From Paracoccus everestensis (GTDB taxonomy: Bacteria; Pseudomonadota; Alphaproteobacteria; Rhodobacterales; Rhodobacteraceae), in assembly GCF_021491915.1 (NCBI RefSeq), contig NZ_CP090836.1, forward strand, positions 792,501 through 856,500: a stretch of 64,000 nt of DNA. The letters run 5' to 3'. Below are positions 21,777 to 30,788 of this stretch, in pieces. Position numbers and translations under genes: made by a program. Position 1 is the first letter of the stretch. Each line of letters begins with the position of its first letter. The notes under the pieces are model-generated. The model had not been told where the DNA came from. It saw nothing but the letters and a program-made list of their open reading frames with translations, and did no database searches.

Positions 21777-21861
21777 GTAGAAGGCGATGGACCGCGTAAT
21801 CGCGCATCACCTTCTACCTCCCTGTTGGACTTAGGCCGGGCCTTGTGCCCGGCTTTTTTTT
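21777..21861 (+). ncRNA. candidate trans-acting small RNA, resembling suhB/mmgR (alpha-r8) family
   Basis: A long hairpin has outer arms GTAGAAGGCGATG (21777-21789) and CATCACCTTCTAC (21805-21817), with one mismatch. An inner CGCG-TAAT-CGCG stem lies inside it. A single-stranded stretch with CTCCCTGTTGG follows, then a GC terminator hairpin and eight Ts. The total of about 85 bases, the layout and the pyrimidine-rich single-stranded segment recall the alphaproteobacterial suhB/mmgR RNAs involved in PHB granule control. The assignment is from memory of the family layout. It lies 90 bases upstream of purL in the same direction but ends in its own terminator, so it is unlikely to be a purL leader. 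Confidence 0.55.
21834..21861 (+). terminator. intrinsic terminator of the small RNA
   Basis: GCCGGGC (21835-21841) pairs with GCCCGGC (21847-21853) around a five-base loop and is followed by eight Ts. It is one of the clearest terminators in the window. Confidence 0.85.
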
Positions 21862-21951
21862 GGCCCGGCCCCGGGACGGGTTAGGGCGGGCCTTCCCATG
21901 CAGGGCGTCTGTGCCTAAAAGGCGCCAGACCCTTGGCAGGAAGGCACCACG

Positions 21952-24132
21952 ATGCAGGAACCGACGATCACCCCCGACCTGATCGCCGCGCACGGGCTGA
22001 AGCCCGACGAATACGACCGGATCCTGGACATCATCGGTCGCGAACCGACCTTTACCGAACTGGGCATCTTCAGCGCCATGTGGAACGAGCATTGTTCCTA
22101 TAAATCGTCGAAGAAATGGCTGCGCACCCTGCCCACCACCGGCCCCCAGGTGATCTGCGGGCCGGGCGAGAATGCGGGCGTGGTGGATATCGGCGACGGG
22201 CAGGCCGTGGTCTTCAAGATGGAAAGCCACAACCACCCCAGCTATATCGAGCCGCATCAGGGCGCCGCGACCGGCGTGGGCGGCATCCTGCGCGACGTCT
22301 TCACCATGGGCGCGCGCCCGATTGCCGCCATGGACGCGCTCTCCTTTGGCCGCCCCGAACATCCCAAGACCCTGCATCTGGTCAAGGGCGTGGTCGAGGG
22401 CATTGGCGCCTATGGGAATGCCTTCGGCGTCCCGAACGTGGGCGGAGAGGTCCGTTTCCACCGCAGCTATGACGGCAACTGCCTGGTCAACGCCTTCGCG
22501 GCGGGCCTAGCTGATGCGGACAAGATCTTCTATTCCGCCGCTTCCGGCATCGGGATGCCGGTGGTTTATCTGGGCGCCAAGACCGGCCGTGATGGTGTCG
22601 GCGGCGCGACGATGGCCAGCGCCGAATTCGACGACAGCATCGAGGAAAAGCGCCCCACGGTTCAGGTGGGCGATCCCTTCACCGAAAAATGCCTGCTGGA
22701 AGCCTGCCTTGAACTGATGCAGACGGATTCCGTCATTTCCATCCAGGACATGGGCGCGGCTGGCCTGACCTGTTCGGCGGTCGAGATGGGCGACAAGGGC
22801 GGGCTTGGCATCAAGCTGATCCTGGACAACGTCCCGCAGCGCGAAACCAACATGACCGCATACGAGATGATGCTGTCTGAATCCCAGGAACGGATGCTGA
22901 TGGTCCTCAAGCCCGAGAAGGAGGCCGAGGCTCGCGCCATCTTCGAGAAATGGGACCTGGACTTCGCCATCGTGGGCGAGACGATCGCCGAGGACCGTTT
23001 CCTGATCCTGCATGGCAATCAGGTCATGGCCGACTTGCCGCTGTCCAAGCTGTCCTCCTCGGCGCCGGAATACGACCGCCCCTGGGTGGAAACGCCCGCC
23101 GCCGGGGCTGCGCCGAAGCTGCCCGCGATCACGCCCATCAAGGCGCTGCGGGCGCTGATCGGCAGTCCCTCCTATGCCCACAAGGGCTGGGTCTGGGAAC
23201 AATACGATACCCAGGTCGGGGCCGACACGATCCGCCGCCCCGGCATGGGCGCGGGCGTGGTCCGCGTGCACGGCACGAACAAGGCGCTGGCCTTTACCAG
23301 CGACGTGACGCCCCGCTATGTCAAGGCCAACCCCTATCAAGGCGGCAAGCAGGCCGTGGCCGAGGCTTATCGCAACCTCTCCGCCGTCGGCGCGCTGCCC
23401 TTGGCCACGACCGACAACCTGAACTTCGGCAATCCCGAAAAGCCCGAGATCATGGGCCAGCTTGTCGGCGCCATCAAGGGCATCGGAGAAGCCTGCGCGG
23501 CGCTGGATTTCCCGATCGTGTCGGGGAACGTGTCGCTGTATAACGAAACCGACGGCAAGGGCATCCTGCCCACCCCCACCATCGGCGGCGTGGGCCTGAT
23601 CGACGACCTCTCGAACCTGATCGCTGGCCTGCCCGTGGAGGGCGACGTGGCCATCGTAATCGGCCGGACCCAAGGCCATCTTGGCCAGTCGGCCTTGGCC
23701 GCCGAGGCCTTCGGGATCGAGGAGGGCGACGCCCCCTTTGTGGACCTTGCCGCCGAACGCAAGCATGGCGAGTTCCTGCGTGCCAACCGCGCCCATGTGA
23801 AATCCGCCACCGACCTGTCCGATGGCGGCCTTGCCCTTGCCGCCTTCGAGATGGCCGAGGCTGCCGGCATCGGCATCCGCCTGGACAGTGGCGACATCGC
23901 GCAACTGTTCGGCGAAGACCAAGCCCGCTATCTGGTCGCCTGTGACGCGGCGGGTGCTGACACCCTTCTGAAGGCGGCCGAGGCTGCGGGCGTTCCTGCC
24001 GCGCAGGTCGGCGTCTTCGGCGGCCTGGCCGTGCAGATGGGCGAGGATGCAGGCGATCTGGCCGAACTGTCGGACCTGTATCGCACCGCCTTTGCCCAGG
24101 CGATCCGGGGCGATATGCCCGACCACGCATGA
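21952..24132 (+). CDS. purL: phosphoribosylformylglycinamidine synthase, large subunit PurL
   Basis: This 726-residue enzyme is the small-type PurL, which works with PurS and PurQ in purine synthesis (step 4, FGAR to FGAM). The N-terminus has the conserved [12 protein letters not shown] block with catalytic His. Also visible are the metal/ATP segment [11 protein letters not shown] near residue 90, [16 protein letters not shown], and the second-half repeats NFGNPEKPE and [21 protein letters not shown] ribosome site precedes the ATG. Its stop overlaps the ispDF start by four bases, so the two are translationally coupled. The length of about 730-740 is usual for this type. Confidence 0.96.
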   Translation: MQEPTITPDLIAAHGLKPDEYDRILDIIGREPTFTELGIFSAMWNEHCSYKSSKKWLRTLPTTGPQVICGPGENAGVVDIGDGQAVVFKMESHNHPSYIEPHQGAATGVGGILRDVFTMGARPIAAMDALSFGRPEHPKTLHLVKGVVEGIGAYGNAFGVPNVGGEVRFHRSYDGNCLVNAFAAGLADADKIFYSAASGIGMPVVYLGAKTGRDGVGGATMASAEFDDSIEEKRPTVQVGDPFTEKCLLEACLELMQTDSVISIQDMGAAGLTCSAVEMGDKGGLGIKLILDNVPQRETNMTAYEMMLSESQERMLMVLKPEKEAEARAIFEKWDLDFAIVGETIAEDRFLILHGNQVMADLPLSKLSSSAPEYDRPWVETPAAGAAPKLPAITPIKALRALIGSPSYAHKGWVWEQYDTQVGADTIRRPGMGAGVVRVHGTNKALAFTSDVTPRYVKANPYQGGKQAVAEAYRNLSAVGALPLATTDNLNFGNPEKPEIMGQLVGAIKGIGEACAALDFPIVSGNVSLYNETDGKGILPTPTIGGVGLIDDLSNLIAGLPVEGDVAIVIGRTQGHLGQSALAAEAFGIEEGDAPFVDLAAERKHGEFLRANRAHVKSATDLSDGGLALAAFEMAEAAGIGIRLDSGDIAQLFGEDQARYLVACDAAGADTLLKAAEAAGVPAAQVGVFGGLAVQMGEDAGDLAELSDLYRTAFAQAIRGDMPDHA

Positions 24133-25271
24133 CGGTCAAGGCGCCCTCGGGCTATGCCGCCATTGTCACCGCCGCCGGTCGCGGCACCCGCGCGGGCGGC
24201 GAGCCGAAGCAATGGCGCGACCTTCGCGGGCGCAGCATCCTTGCGCGCTCGCTTGATGCGTTTGCGGGTTTCGACCGCGTGGTGCTGGTGGTTCATCCCG
24301 ACGACATGGTCCGCGCGATCCGCGACTTTGCGGGCGGCGTCACCATTGTCACCGGCGGCGGAACCCGCGCGGCCAGCGTCATGGCGGGGCTTGAGGCTCT
24401 GGAAGGGCAAGCGACACACGTCCTGATTCACGACGGCGCGCGGCCTTTGGTCAGCGACGCGGTGATCCAGGGGGTGATCGACGCGTTGCAAGGCGGTGCG
24501 CAGGCCGCAGCCCCGGCGCTGCCCGTCAGCGACGCCCTGTGGAAGGGCGCTGATGGGGCGGTGATTGGCACGACCCCCCGCGTGGGCCTGTTCCGCGCGC
24601 AGACGCCGCAGGGTTTCACCTTGGATCAGATAACCAAGGCGCACCGCCTGTACCCGGACGACGCTGCCGACGATGTGGAACTGGCGTTGAAGGCTGGGAT
24701 CCCGGTTGCGATCACGCCGGGGTCCGAGGACAATCTGAAGATCACCTTTCCCGCCGATTTCGCGCGGGCCGAACGGATATTGGGGACCGCGATGGATATT
24801 CGCCTGGGCAATGGCTATGACGTTCACGCCTTCGGGCCGGGCGACCATGTCTGGCTGTGCGGCGTGCAGATCGCGCACGAGGCCGGTCTGATCGGCCATT
24901 CCGACGCCGATGTAGGAATGCATGCGCTGACCGACGCGATCTATGGCGCGCTGGCCGAAGGCGACATCGGACGCCATTTTCCGCCCTCTGACCCACAATG
25001 GAAGGGCGCAGACAGCGCGATCTTCCTGGCGCATGCGGCGGATCTGGCGCGCGAACGGGGGTTCAGCTTCGGCAATGCCGACGTGACGCTCATCTGCGAG
25101 GTGCCGAAGATCGGCCCCCATGCGCAGGCCATGCAGGCCCGCCTGGCCGAGATCATGGGCGTTGACGCCACCCGCATCAGCGTCAAGGCCACCACCTCGG
25201 AACGGCTGGGCTTCACCGGGCGGCGCGAGGGCATCGCGGCAATCGCCACCGCCGCGCTGATCAAGGCGTGA
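24129..25271 (+). CDS. ispDF: bifunctional IspD-IspF, MEP isoprenoid pathway
   Basis: This 380-residue fusion starts with a cytidylyltransferase domain (about 1-220) with the [15 protein letters not shown] nucleotide loop and HDGARP. An MECDP synthase domain (about 222-380) begins [19 protein letters not shown], with zinc ligands Asp and His in YDVHAF and a second His in IGHSDADV. It catalyses steps 3 and 5 of the MEP route to IPP and DMAPP. The fused form is common in alphaproteobacteria and may be bridged by IspE. It overlaps purL and is followed four bases later by pgpA. Confidence 0.96.
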   Translation: MTVKAPSGYAAIVTAAGRGTRAGGEPKQWRDLRGRSILARSLDAFAGFDRVVLVVHPDDMVRAIRDFAGGVTIVTGGGTRAASVMAGLEALEGQATHVLIHDGARPLVSDAVIQGVIDALQGGAQAAAPALPVSDALWKGADGAVIGTTPRVGLFRAQTPQGFTLDQITKAHRLYPDDAADDVELALKAGIPVAITPGSEDNLKITFPADFARAERILGTAMDIRLGNGYDVHAFGPGDHVWLCGVQIAHEAGLIGHSDADVGMHALTDAIYGALAEGDIGRHFPPSDPQWKGADSAIFLAHAADLARERGFSFGNADVTLICEVPKIGPHAQAMQARLAEIMGVDATRISVKATTSERLGFTGRREGIAAIATAALIKA

Positions 25272-25275
25272 CGCG

Positions 25276-25773
25276 ATGATCAGCATCATCACGACCTTCT
25301 TCGGCATCGGCAGGCTGAGGCCCGCGCCCGGCACCTGGGGATCGGCGGCGGCCGTCCTGCTGGCGGTGCTGGTCTATCAGGCAGGCGGCGCGCTGCTGAT
25401 CCCGCTGGGCGCGGTCCTTGCCGCGTTGATCGGCTTCTGGGCCGTGCCGCAGGCATTGCGCATGACCACGGACGAAGACCCGTCGGAAATCGTCATCGAC
25501 GAGGTCGCGGGCCAGTGGCTGGCCATGTCCTTTACCGTGATCCCGCTGTGGCGGCACGGAATTTCGATCCTGGATGCCTGGCCCGGATTTGTCGTGCCCT
25601 TCCTGCTGTTCCGCCTGTTCGACATCTGGAAGCCCTGGCTCGTGGGCCGCGCCGACCGGCAGGGCGGCGCCGTGGGGGTGATGATGGACGACCTGTGGGC
25701 CGGGCTGTTCGCAGGCATCGGGTCCGTCGCGCTGGCGGGCCTTTACCACGCCCTGCTGGAGCCGATGCTGTGA
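25276..25773 (+). CDS. pgpA: phosphatidylglycerophosphatase A
   Basis: This 165-residue membrane enzyme dephosphorylates phosphatidylglycerol phosphate. The N-terminal GIGRLRPAPGTWGS segment and the acidic IVIDEVAGQW block (residues 74-84) are diagnostic of PgpA. About four membrane segments follow, ending with the KPWLVGRADRQGGAVGVMMDDLWAG signature in which the acidic pair likely binds metal. It starts four bases after ispDF, and its stop overlaps the GTG start of the cinA-like gene. Confidence 0.94.
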   Translation: MISIITTFFGIGRLRPAPGTWGSAAAVLLAVLVYQAGGALLIPLGAVLAALIGFWAVPQALRMTTDEDPSEIVIDEVAGQWLAMSFTVIPLWRHGISILDAWPGFVVPFLLFRLFDIWKPWLVGRADRQGGAVGVMMDDLWAGLFAGIGSVALAGLYHALLEPML

Positions 25774-26240
25774 GCCTTGCCGCCGATATCCTGGATGCCG
25801 CCCGTGCGCGCGGCGTGATGATCGCCACCGCCGAAAGCTGCACGGGCGGCCTGATCGCGGGCGCCCTGACCGAGGTTCCGGGATCGTCCGACGCCGTGGA
25901 CCGGGGCTTCGTCACCTATTCCAACGCCGCCAAGCAGCAGATGCTGGGCGTGCGCGCCGACACGCTGGAGGACCATGGCGCCGTCAGCGAACAGGTCGCT
26001 GCCGAAATGGCCACTGGCGCCCTGCGCTTGTCTGACGCGGGCATCGCCGTTTCCGTCACCGGCATCGCAGGCCCCGGCGGGTCCGAACACAAGCCCGAGG
26101 GCCGCGTCTGCTTTGGCATCGCCCAGCCGTTCGGCACCCGCACCGAAACCGTCGAATTCGGCGCTATCGGCCGCCGCCAGGTCCGCGCCGCGACCGTGGA
26201 CCATGCGCTGCAGATGCTGCTGGACGCGCTTCGCAGCTAG
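25770..26240 (+). CDS. CinA C-terminal-domain protein, nicotinamide-nucleotide amidase type
   Basis: This 156-residue protein is the stand-alone CinA C-terminal domain (PncC-like), which deamidates NMN to NaMN. The signature TAESCTGGLIAGALTEVPGSS is near residue 20, followed by FVTYSN and VTGIAGPGG. I use the GTG at 25770, embedded in the pgpA stop (GTGA), because homology begins right there; the longer frame upstream is antisense-like filler over pgpA. It ends the purL-ispDF-pgpA run. Confidence 0.9.
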   Translation: MSLAADILDAARARGVMIATAESCTGGLIAGALTEVPGSSDAVDRGFVTYSNAAKQQMLGVRADTLEDHGAVSEQVAAEMATGALRLSDAGIAVSVTGIAGPGGSEHKPEGRVCFGIAQPFGTRTETVEFGAIGRRQVRAATVDHALQMLLDALRS

Positions 26241-26254
26241 CAACGCGCGGCTGG

Positions 26255-26270
26255 TTAACAGCCCGTTAAC
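26255..26270 (+). promoter_or_regulatory. perfect CtrA-binding box upstream of the GTA lysis cassette
   Basis: TTAACAGCCCGTTAAC matches the full CtrA consensus TTAA-N7-TTAAC without mismatch. It lies 45 bases before the endolysin start and just after the cinA-like stop. CtrA is known to be needed for GTA lysis-gene expression in Rhodobacter capsulatus, so direct control here is a natural reading. Confidence 0.75.
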
Positions 26271-26315
26271 GCAGGCCCGCCACCCTTGTGCCTCATTTGC
26301 AGGACGGGGGTATCC

Positions 26316-26927
26316 ATGCCAAGCGTTGAGGAAGTCGCGGCCCAGATCGTTGCGCGAGAAGGCGGATATGTAAACGATTCCGACGATCCGGGCGGGGCCA
26401 CCAACTATGGCGTCACCATCGGGACGATGAAATCGCTGGGCCTGGACCTGAACAAGGACGGGCTGGTCGATGCGAACGACGTCAAGATGCTGACCCGTGC
26501 CCAGGCGCAGCAGATTTTCGTCGAACATTATTTCCGCCGCCCGCGCCTGGCCGAACTGCCGCCTGCGGTGCAGGCCAGCGTCTTTGACATGTATGTGAAC
26601 GCCGGCGCCAATGCGGTGAAGATCCTGCAACGCCTGGTCGCGCGGATGGGGTTTGCCGCGTCCGCTGACGGCGTGATCGGCCCCCGGACCCTCGCCGCGG
26701 CCCATGATGCCGCCGCCGCCGCGCCCGATCATTTCGCGGATGCCTATGGGATCGCGCGGCGCAATTACTACTATTCGCTGGCCGATCAGCGCCCCGCCAG
26801 CCGCAAATATGCGCGCAGCAAGTCGGGCGGGAAGGGCGGCTGGATCACCCGGGCCGAGGAGTTCATCCAGCCCCGCTATCACCTGACCGAGGCCGAGCAT
26901 CGCGAAAGGACCGCCAAATGGGCATGA
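26316..26927 (+). CDS. GTA-type endolysin, glycoside hydrolase family 108 muramidase
   Basis: This 203-residue lysozyme-like enzyme has the GH108 catalytic motif EGGYVNDSDDPGGATNYGV (Glu at residue 14) and the C-terminal peptidoglycan-binding 3 region (SADGVIGPRTLAA). No Sec signal peptide is present, so release needs the holin. ATG 26316 follows AGGACGGGGG; the longer frame adds ten residues with no match. It overlaps the holin gene by ten bases. In R. capsulatus the same pair (rcc00555-00556) forms the GTA lysis cassette away from the structural cluster. Generic prophage origin is less likely, since no phage genes are nearby. Confidence 0.9.
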   Translation: MPSVEEVAAQIVAREGGYVNDSDDPGGATNYGVTIGTMKSLGLDLNKDGLVDANDVKMLTRAQAQQIFVEHYFRRPRLAELPPAVQASVFDMYVNAGANAVKILQRLVARMGFAASADGVIGPRTLAAAHDAAAAAPDHFADAYGIARRNYYYSLADQRPASRKYARSKSGGKGGWITRAEEFIQPRYHLTEAEHRERTAKWA

Positions 26928-27439
26928 TCGACCGCTTCATCGGCCTGGGCCAGGGCGTCACCGCCCTGGGCAGCGCCGCCACCGGCATGGCCGAGGTGTT
27001 CACCCAGAACGCCACCCGCAAGATGGAGCTTGAGGAGGAAGCCTATGCCCGCGCCATCAACCAGCTGGGCCAGGAATTCCAGTCCGTCCGGCCGGGGTTT
27101 TTCGACGGCTTCGTCAATGGCTTGAACCGTCTTCCCCGGCCGCTTCTGGCGCTGGGGACGATGGCCTTGTTCATCTATGCCATGGTGGAGCCGCAAGGGT
27201 TCAGCCTGCGCATGGTGGGCCTGCAGCAGGTGCCCGAACCCTTGTGGTGGCTGCTGGGCGCTATTGTCGGCTTTTACTTCGGCGCGCGCGAGGCACATCA
27301 TTTCCGCCACCGCGTCTGGCCCGCCAACGAGGTCAAGACCAGCGTCACCACGACGCAGCAGGTCGCGATCAAGCGTCCCGACGAGGATTTCGCCGACAAT
27401 GCGGCGCTGCGCGACTGGGTGGCCACCCTGCGCGAATAG
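26918..27439 (+). CDS. GTA-type holin, three-transmembrane-segment family
   Basis: This 173-residue protein matches the layout of the holin family linked to gene transfer agent release. The N-terminal MIDRFIGLGQGVTALGSAATG segment is followed by a charged helix (KMELEEEAYARAINQL). Membrane segments follow at about residues 75-92 and 107-126, and the tail is hydrophilic. It would open the inner membrane for the GH108 endolysin encoded just upstream, with which it overlaps. A strong terminator follows. ATG 26924 is an alternative start. Confidence 0.87.
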   Translation: MGMIDRFIGLGQGVTALGSAATGMAEVFTQNATRKMELEEEAYARAINQLGQEFQSVRPGFFDGFVNGLNRLPRPLLALGTMALFIYAMVEPQGFSLRMVGLQQVPEPLWWLLGAIVGFYFGAREAHHFRHRVWPANEVKTSVTTTQQVAIKRPDEDFADNAALRDWVATLRE

Positions 27440-27477
27440 GCCGCAGCCCGGCGCACGCAAAACTGATGGCGGCGACC

Positions 27478-27501
27478 AAGGGGGGACTTTTCCCCCCTTT
27501 T
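27478..27501 (+). terminator. intrinsic terminator after the lysis cassette
   Basis: AAGGGGGGA (27478-27486) pairs with TCCCCCCTT (27491-27499), followed by further Ts. It separates the endolysin-holin unit from ccmF, so the lysis cassette looks like its own transcription unit. Confidence 0.75.
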
Positions 27502-27540
27502 GCATGGGCCTATGCTGTGCAGGCACCAAAGGATCGCGCC

Positions 27541-29502
27541 ATGACAGCAGAATTCGGCCATTTCGCCCTGATCCTCGCCTTTGCGGTATCACTGTTCCAG
27601 ATGGTGGTGCCGATGGTTGGGGCGTCCAAGGGCTGGGAACCCTGGATGGACAGCGCCCGTCCCGCCGCCGTGGCGCAGTTCCTGCTGGTGGGCTTGTCCT
27701 TCGCGGCGCTGACAATGGCGTTCGTCACCTCTGACTTCTCGCTGAAGCTGGTTTATGAAAACTCGCATACCGCCAAGCCGATGCTCTACAAGATCAGCGG
27801 CGTCTGGGGGAACCACGAAGGCTCGATGCTGCTGTGGGTGCTGATCCTGGCGCTGTTCGGCGCGGCGGCGGCGGTGTTCGGCGACAACTTGCCCCCGGCC
27901 TTGCGGGCGCGGGTGCTGGCGGTGCAGGCGGCCATCGGGGCTGCCTTTTATGCCTTCATCATCTTCACCTCGAACCCGTTTCTGCGGCTGGCAAGCCCGC
28001 CCTTTGACGGGCGCGACCTGAACCCGCTGTTGCAGGACCCGGGCTTGGCCTTTCATCCGCCGTTCCTCTATCTGGGCTATGTCGGCCTTTCGATGGCGTT
28101 CTCCTTTGCCGTCGCCGCCCTCATCGAGGGTCGTGTGGACGCCGCCTGGGCCCGCTGGGTCCGGCCCTGGACGCTGGCCGCCTGGATGTTTTTGACCATC
28201 GGCATCGCACTGGGATCCTGGTGGGCCTATTACGAACTGGGTTGGGGCGGCTTCTGGTTCTGGGATCCGGTGGAAAACGCCAGCTTCATGCCCTGGCTTC
28301 TGGCCGCCGCCCTGCTGCATTCCGCCATTGTCGTGGAAAAGCGCGAGGCGCTGAAAAGCTGGACGATCCTGCTGGCGATCATGGCATTCGGATTTTCCAT
28401 GATCGGGACGTTTATCGTCCGGTCGGGGGTGATCACATCCGTCCACAGCTTTGCCAGCGATCCGGCGCGCGGCGTCTTCATCCTGGGGATCCTGGTCGTG
28501 TTCACCGGCGGCGCGCTGACACTTTATGCCGCGCGGGCCACGCAGATGACGGCCAAGGGCGTTTTTGCGCCCGTGTCGAGAGAGGGCGCCCTGATCCTGA
28601 ACAACGTCCTGCTGGCGGTCGCGGCATTCGTGGTCTTTATCGGCACGATGTGGCCGCTGATCGCGGAAATGCTGTGGGACCGCAAGCTGTCGGTCGGCGC
28701 GCCGTTCTTCAACCAGGCCTTCACCCCCTTCATGATCGCCCTGGCCATCGCGCTGCCCCTTGGGTCGATCCTGCCCTGGAAGCGCGCAACCCTGGGCCGC
28801 GTGATGCGGCCCTTGTGGCCTGCCCTGACCCTGGCGGGGGCGGTCATGGCGCTTGTCTTCGCCGTTTCCACGGGGCGGTCCGCCATTGCCGTGATCGGTG
28901 CGGGCCTGGGCGCCTGGATTATCTTTGGCGCGGTGGCCGAGCTGGTCCACCGCACCGGCCAGTCGGGCCTGTCGCGGTTGCTGCGCCTGCCGCGCGCCGA
29001 TTGGGGCAAGGCCACGGCGCATGGCGGCCTGGGCGTCACCTTTATCGGCATCGCCCTGCTGACGGCCTGGCAGGTCGAGGATATCCGCGTGGCCCAAGTG
29101 GGCCAGCCGTTCCGGGTGGCCGATTACGACATCACGATTGCCAGCGTGGACGAGGTCGAGGGGCCGAACTACATCTCGACCACCGCCACGATGGAGGTGG
29201 CGCGCGACGGACGGCTGGTCGCCACGCTTCACCCCGAAAAGCGCGTTTATCCCGTCCAGGCCATGCCCACCACCGAGGCGGCCATCGACAATGGCATCTT
29301 CCGCGACATCTATCTGGTGATCGGGGACGCGCAAGCGGATGGGGGATGGGCGATCCGCACCTATATCAAGCCTTTCGCCAACTGGATTTGGGCAGGTTCG
29401 CTGTTGATGGCGCTTGGCGGGATCATCAGCCTGTCCGACCGCCGGTATCGCGTGGCGGCAGGCGCGCGCCGTTCGCCAGCCAAGACGGTGGCTGCGGAAT
29501 GA
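27541..29502 (+). CDS. ccmF: cytochrome c haem lyase subunit CcmF
   Basis: This 653-residue inner-membrane protein has many transmembrane helices. The tryptophan-rich haem-handling motif GGFWFWDPVENASFMPW lies near residue 235. The WGNHEGSMLLW segment with a haem His and the C-terminal periplasmic region (EGPNYISTTA, RVYPVQAMPTTEAAI) are typical. It attaches haem from CcmE to apocytochrome c together with CcmH. ATG 27541 lies 40 bases after the upstream terminator. It overlaps ccmH by four bases. Confidence 0.96.
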   Translation: MTAEFGHFALILAFAVSLFQMVVPMVGASKGWEPWMDSARPAAVAQFLLVGLSFAALTMAFVTSDFSLKLVYENSHTAKPMLYKISGVWGNHEGSMLLWVLILALFGAAAAVFGDNLPPALRARVLAVQAAIGAAFYAFIIFTSNPFLRLASPPFDGRDLNPLLQDPGLAFHPPFLYLGYVGLSMAFSFAVAALIEGRVDAAWARWVRPWTLAAWMFLTIGIALGSWWAYYELGWGGFWFWDPVENASFMPWLLAAALLHSAIVVEKREALKSWTILLAIMAFGFSMIGTFIVRSGVITSVHSFASDPARGVFILGILVVFTGGALTLYAARATQMTAKGVFAPVSREGALILNNVLLAVAAFVVFIGTMWPLIAEMLWDRKLSVGAPFFNQAFTPFMIALAIALPLGSILPWKRATLGRVMRPLWPALTLAGAVMALVFAVSTGRSAIAVIGAGLGAWIIFGAVAELVHRTGQSGLSRLLRLPRADWGKATAHGGLGVTFIGIALLTAWQVEDIRVAQVGQPFRVADYDITIASVDEVEGPNYISTTATMEVARDGRLVATLHPEKRVYPVQAMPTTEAAIDNGIFRDIYLVIGDAQADGGWAIRTYIKPFANWIWAGSLLMALGGIISLSDRRYRVAAGARRSPAKTVAAE

Positions 29503-29954
29503 GGCGTCTTCTGATCCTTTTGGCCCTGCTGCTGCCTGTCGCGGCCTTTGCCGTCCAGCCCGACGAAGTCCTGCCCGACGCCGGGCAGGAGGCGCGGGCG
29601 CGAGAGATCTCGCAAAAGCTGCGCTGCCCGGTTTGCCAGGGCGAAAACATCGACGAATCGAACGCGCCCATCAGCCGCGATCTGCGGCTGTATGTGCGCG
29701 AACGGATCGTGGCAGGCGACAGCAACGATCAGGTGATCGAGGCTGTGGTGGACCGTTTCGGCGAATTCGTGCTGTTCGAGCCGCGCGCGCGGGGCGGCAA
29801 CCTGGTCCTGTGGCTGGCAGGTCCGGTCATGGCGCTGCTGGCCCTGCTGGGCGCCTGGCGGTTCCTGCGCGCCCGTGCGACCGCCCGCCCCGAACCTGCC
29901 GAGGCGCTGAGCCAGGCCGAACGCGACCGCCTGGACCAGATCATGCGCGACTGA
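29499..29954 (+). CDS. ccmH: cytochrome c maturation thioredoxin-like protein CcmH
   Basis: This 151-residue protein has a cleavable signal (MRRLLILLALLLPVAAFA), then the redox motif LRCPVCQGENIDESNAP at about residue 42. A membrane helix lies near 104-122, and the C-terminal cytoplasmic tail ends LDQIMRD. It reduces the CXXCH cysteines of apocytochrome c before haem attachment by CcmF. Its start is embedded in the ccmF stop (ATGA). This is the short CcmH/CycL form; a CcmI-type TPR gene is not seen next to it. Confidence 0.95.
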   Translation: MRRLLILLALLLPVAAFAVQPDEVLPDAGQEARAREISQKLRCPVCQGENIDESNAPISRDLRLYVRERIVAGDSNDQVIEAVVDRFGEFVLFEPRARGGNLVLWLAGPVMALLALLGAWRFLRARATARPEPAEALSQAERDRLDQIMRD

Positions 29955-30017
29955 CGCCGGGTGGGGCTTTCCCCTTTGGCGTTTTGCGTCATGATGCGCC
30001 CCAAAAGGGGGACCGCC

Positions 30018-30788
30018 ATGACCTATGAAACCATCCAGTTCACCATCAGCGACGGGGTTGCCGCCCTGACGCTGAACCGCCCGCAGGTAATGAATGCGCT
30101 GAGCAGCCGAATGCGGGCCGAGATCACGGATGCCGTTCAGACCCTGCCCGCCGATGCGCGATGCCTGGTCATCACTGGCGCTGGCCGCGGCTTTTGTTCC
30201 GGCCAGGATCTGACCGACCGGGCGGCAGCCGCCGATCTGGAAGGCACGCTGAGGGATGAATACGAACCCATGCTGCGCGCGATCCGCGCCTGTCGCGCGC
30301 CGGTGATCGCAGCGGTGAACGGCGTGGCGGCGGGGGCGGGGGCGAACCTGGCCCTGGCCGCCGATGTGGTGATCGCGGCGGAAAGCGCCAGTTTCATCCA
30401 GGCCTTTGCGCGCATCGGGCTGGTCCCGGATGCGGGCGGCACCTTTGTCATCCCCCGCGCCGTGGGCATGGCGCGGGCCATGGGCATGATGCTGTTCGCC
30501 GAACCCGTCGGTGCCCGTCAGGCTGCGGATTGGGGCCTGATCTGGGAGGCCTTGCCGGACGAGGGTTTCGCCGCAGGCATCGCCGCCCGCGCGCGGCAAC
30601 TGGCCCAGGGTCCGACCGCCGCCTTTCTGGCGATCCGCGAGGCCGTGCAGGCATCCACCCAGAACGACATGGATGCCCAGCTTGCCCTGGAAGCGCGGCT
30701 GCAAGGGGCGGCGGGCCGGACGGCGGATTTCGTCGAGGGGGTGACGGCCTTCCTGGAAAAGCGCCCCGCGCGCTTCACCGGGCGCTGA
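30018..30788 (+). CDS. enoyl-CoA hydratase/isomerase family, PaaG-like
   Basis: This 256-residue crotonase-fold enzyme has the oxyanion-hole segments GAGRGFCSGQDL and NGVAAGAGANLALAADVVIA. The FIQAFARIGLVPDAGGT block resembles PaaG, the ring-1,2-epoxyphenylacetyl-CoA isomerase, more than fatty-acid hydratases. ATG 30018 follows AAAGGGGG; the longer frame is filler. No other paa genes are in the window. The fused indolepyruvate oxidoreductase 10 kb upstream would also make phenylacetyl-CoA, a possible metabolic link but not a genomic one. Confidence 0.82.
   Translation: MTYETIQFTISDGVAALTLNRPQVMNALSSRMRAEITDAVQTLPADARCLVITGAGRGFCSGQDLTDRAAAADLEGTLRDEYEPMLRAIRACRAPVIAAVNGVAAGAGANLALAADVVIAAESASFIQAFARIGLVPDAGGTFVIPRAVGMARAMGMMLFAEPVGARQAADWGLIWEALPDEGFAAGIAARARQLAQGPTAAFLAIREAVQASTQNDMDAQLALEARLQGAAGRTADFVEGVTAFLEKRPARFTGR

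Noticed and set aside
26316..27439. Prophage remnant explanation for the endolysin-holin pair
   Set aside because: No other phage genes, integrase or att sites are present. Family, order and the CtrA box fit the GTA lysis cassette better.
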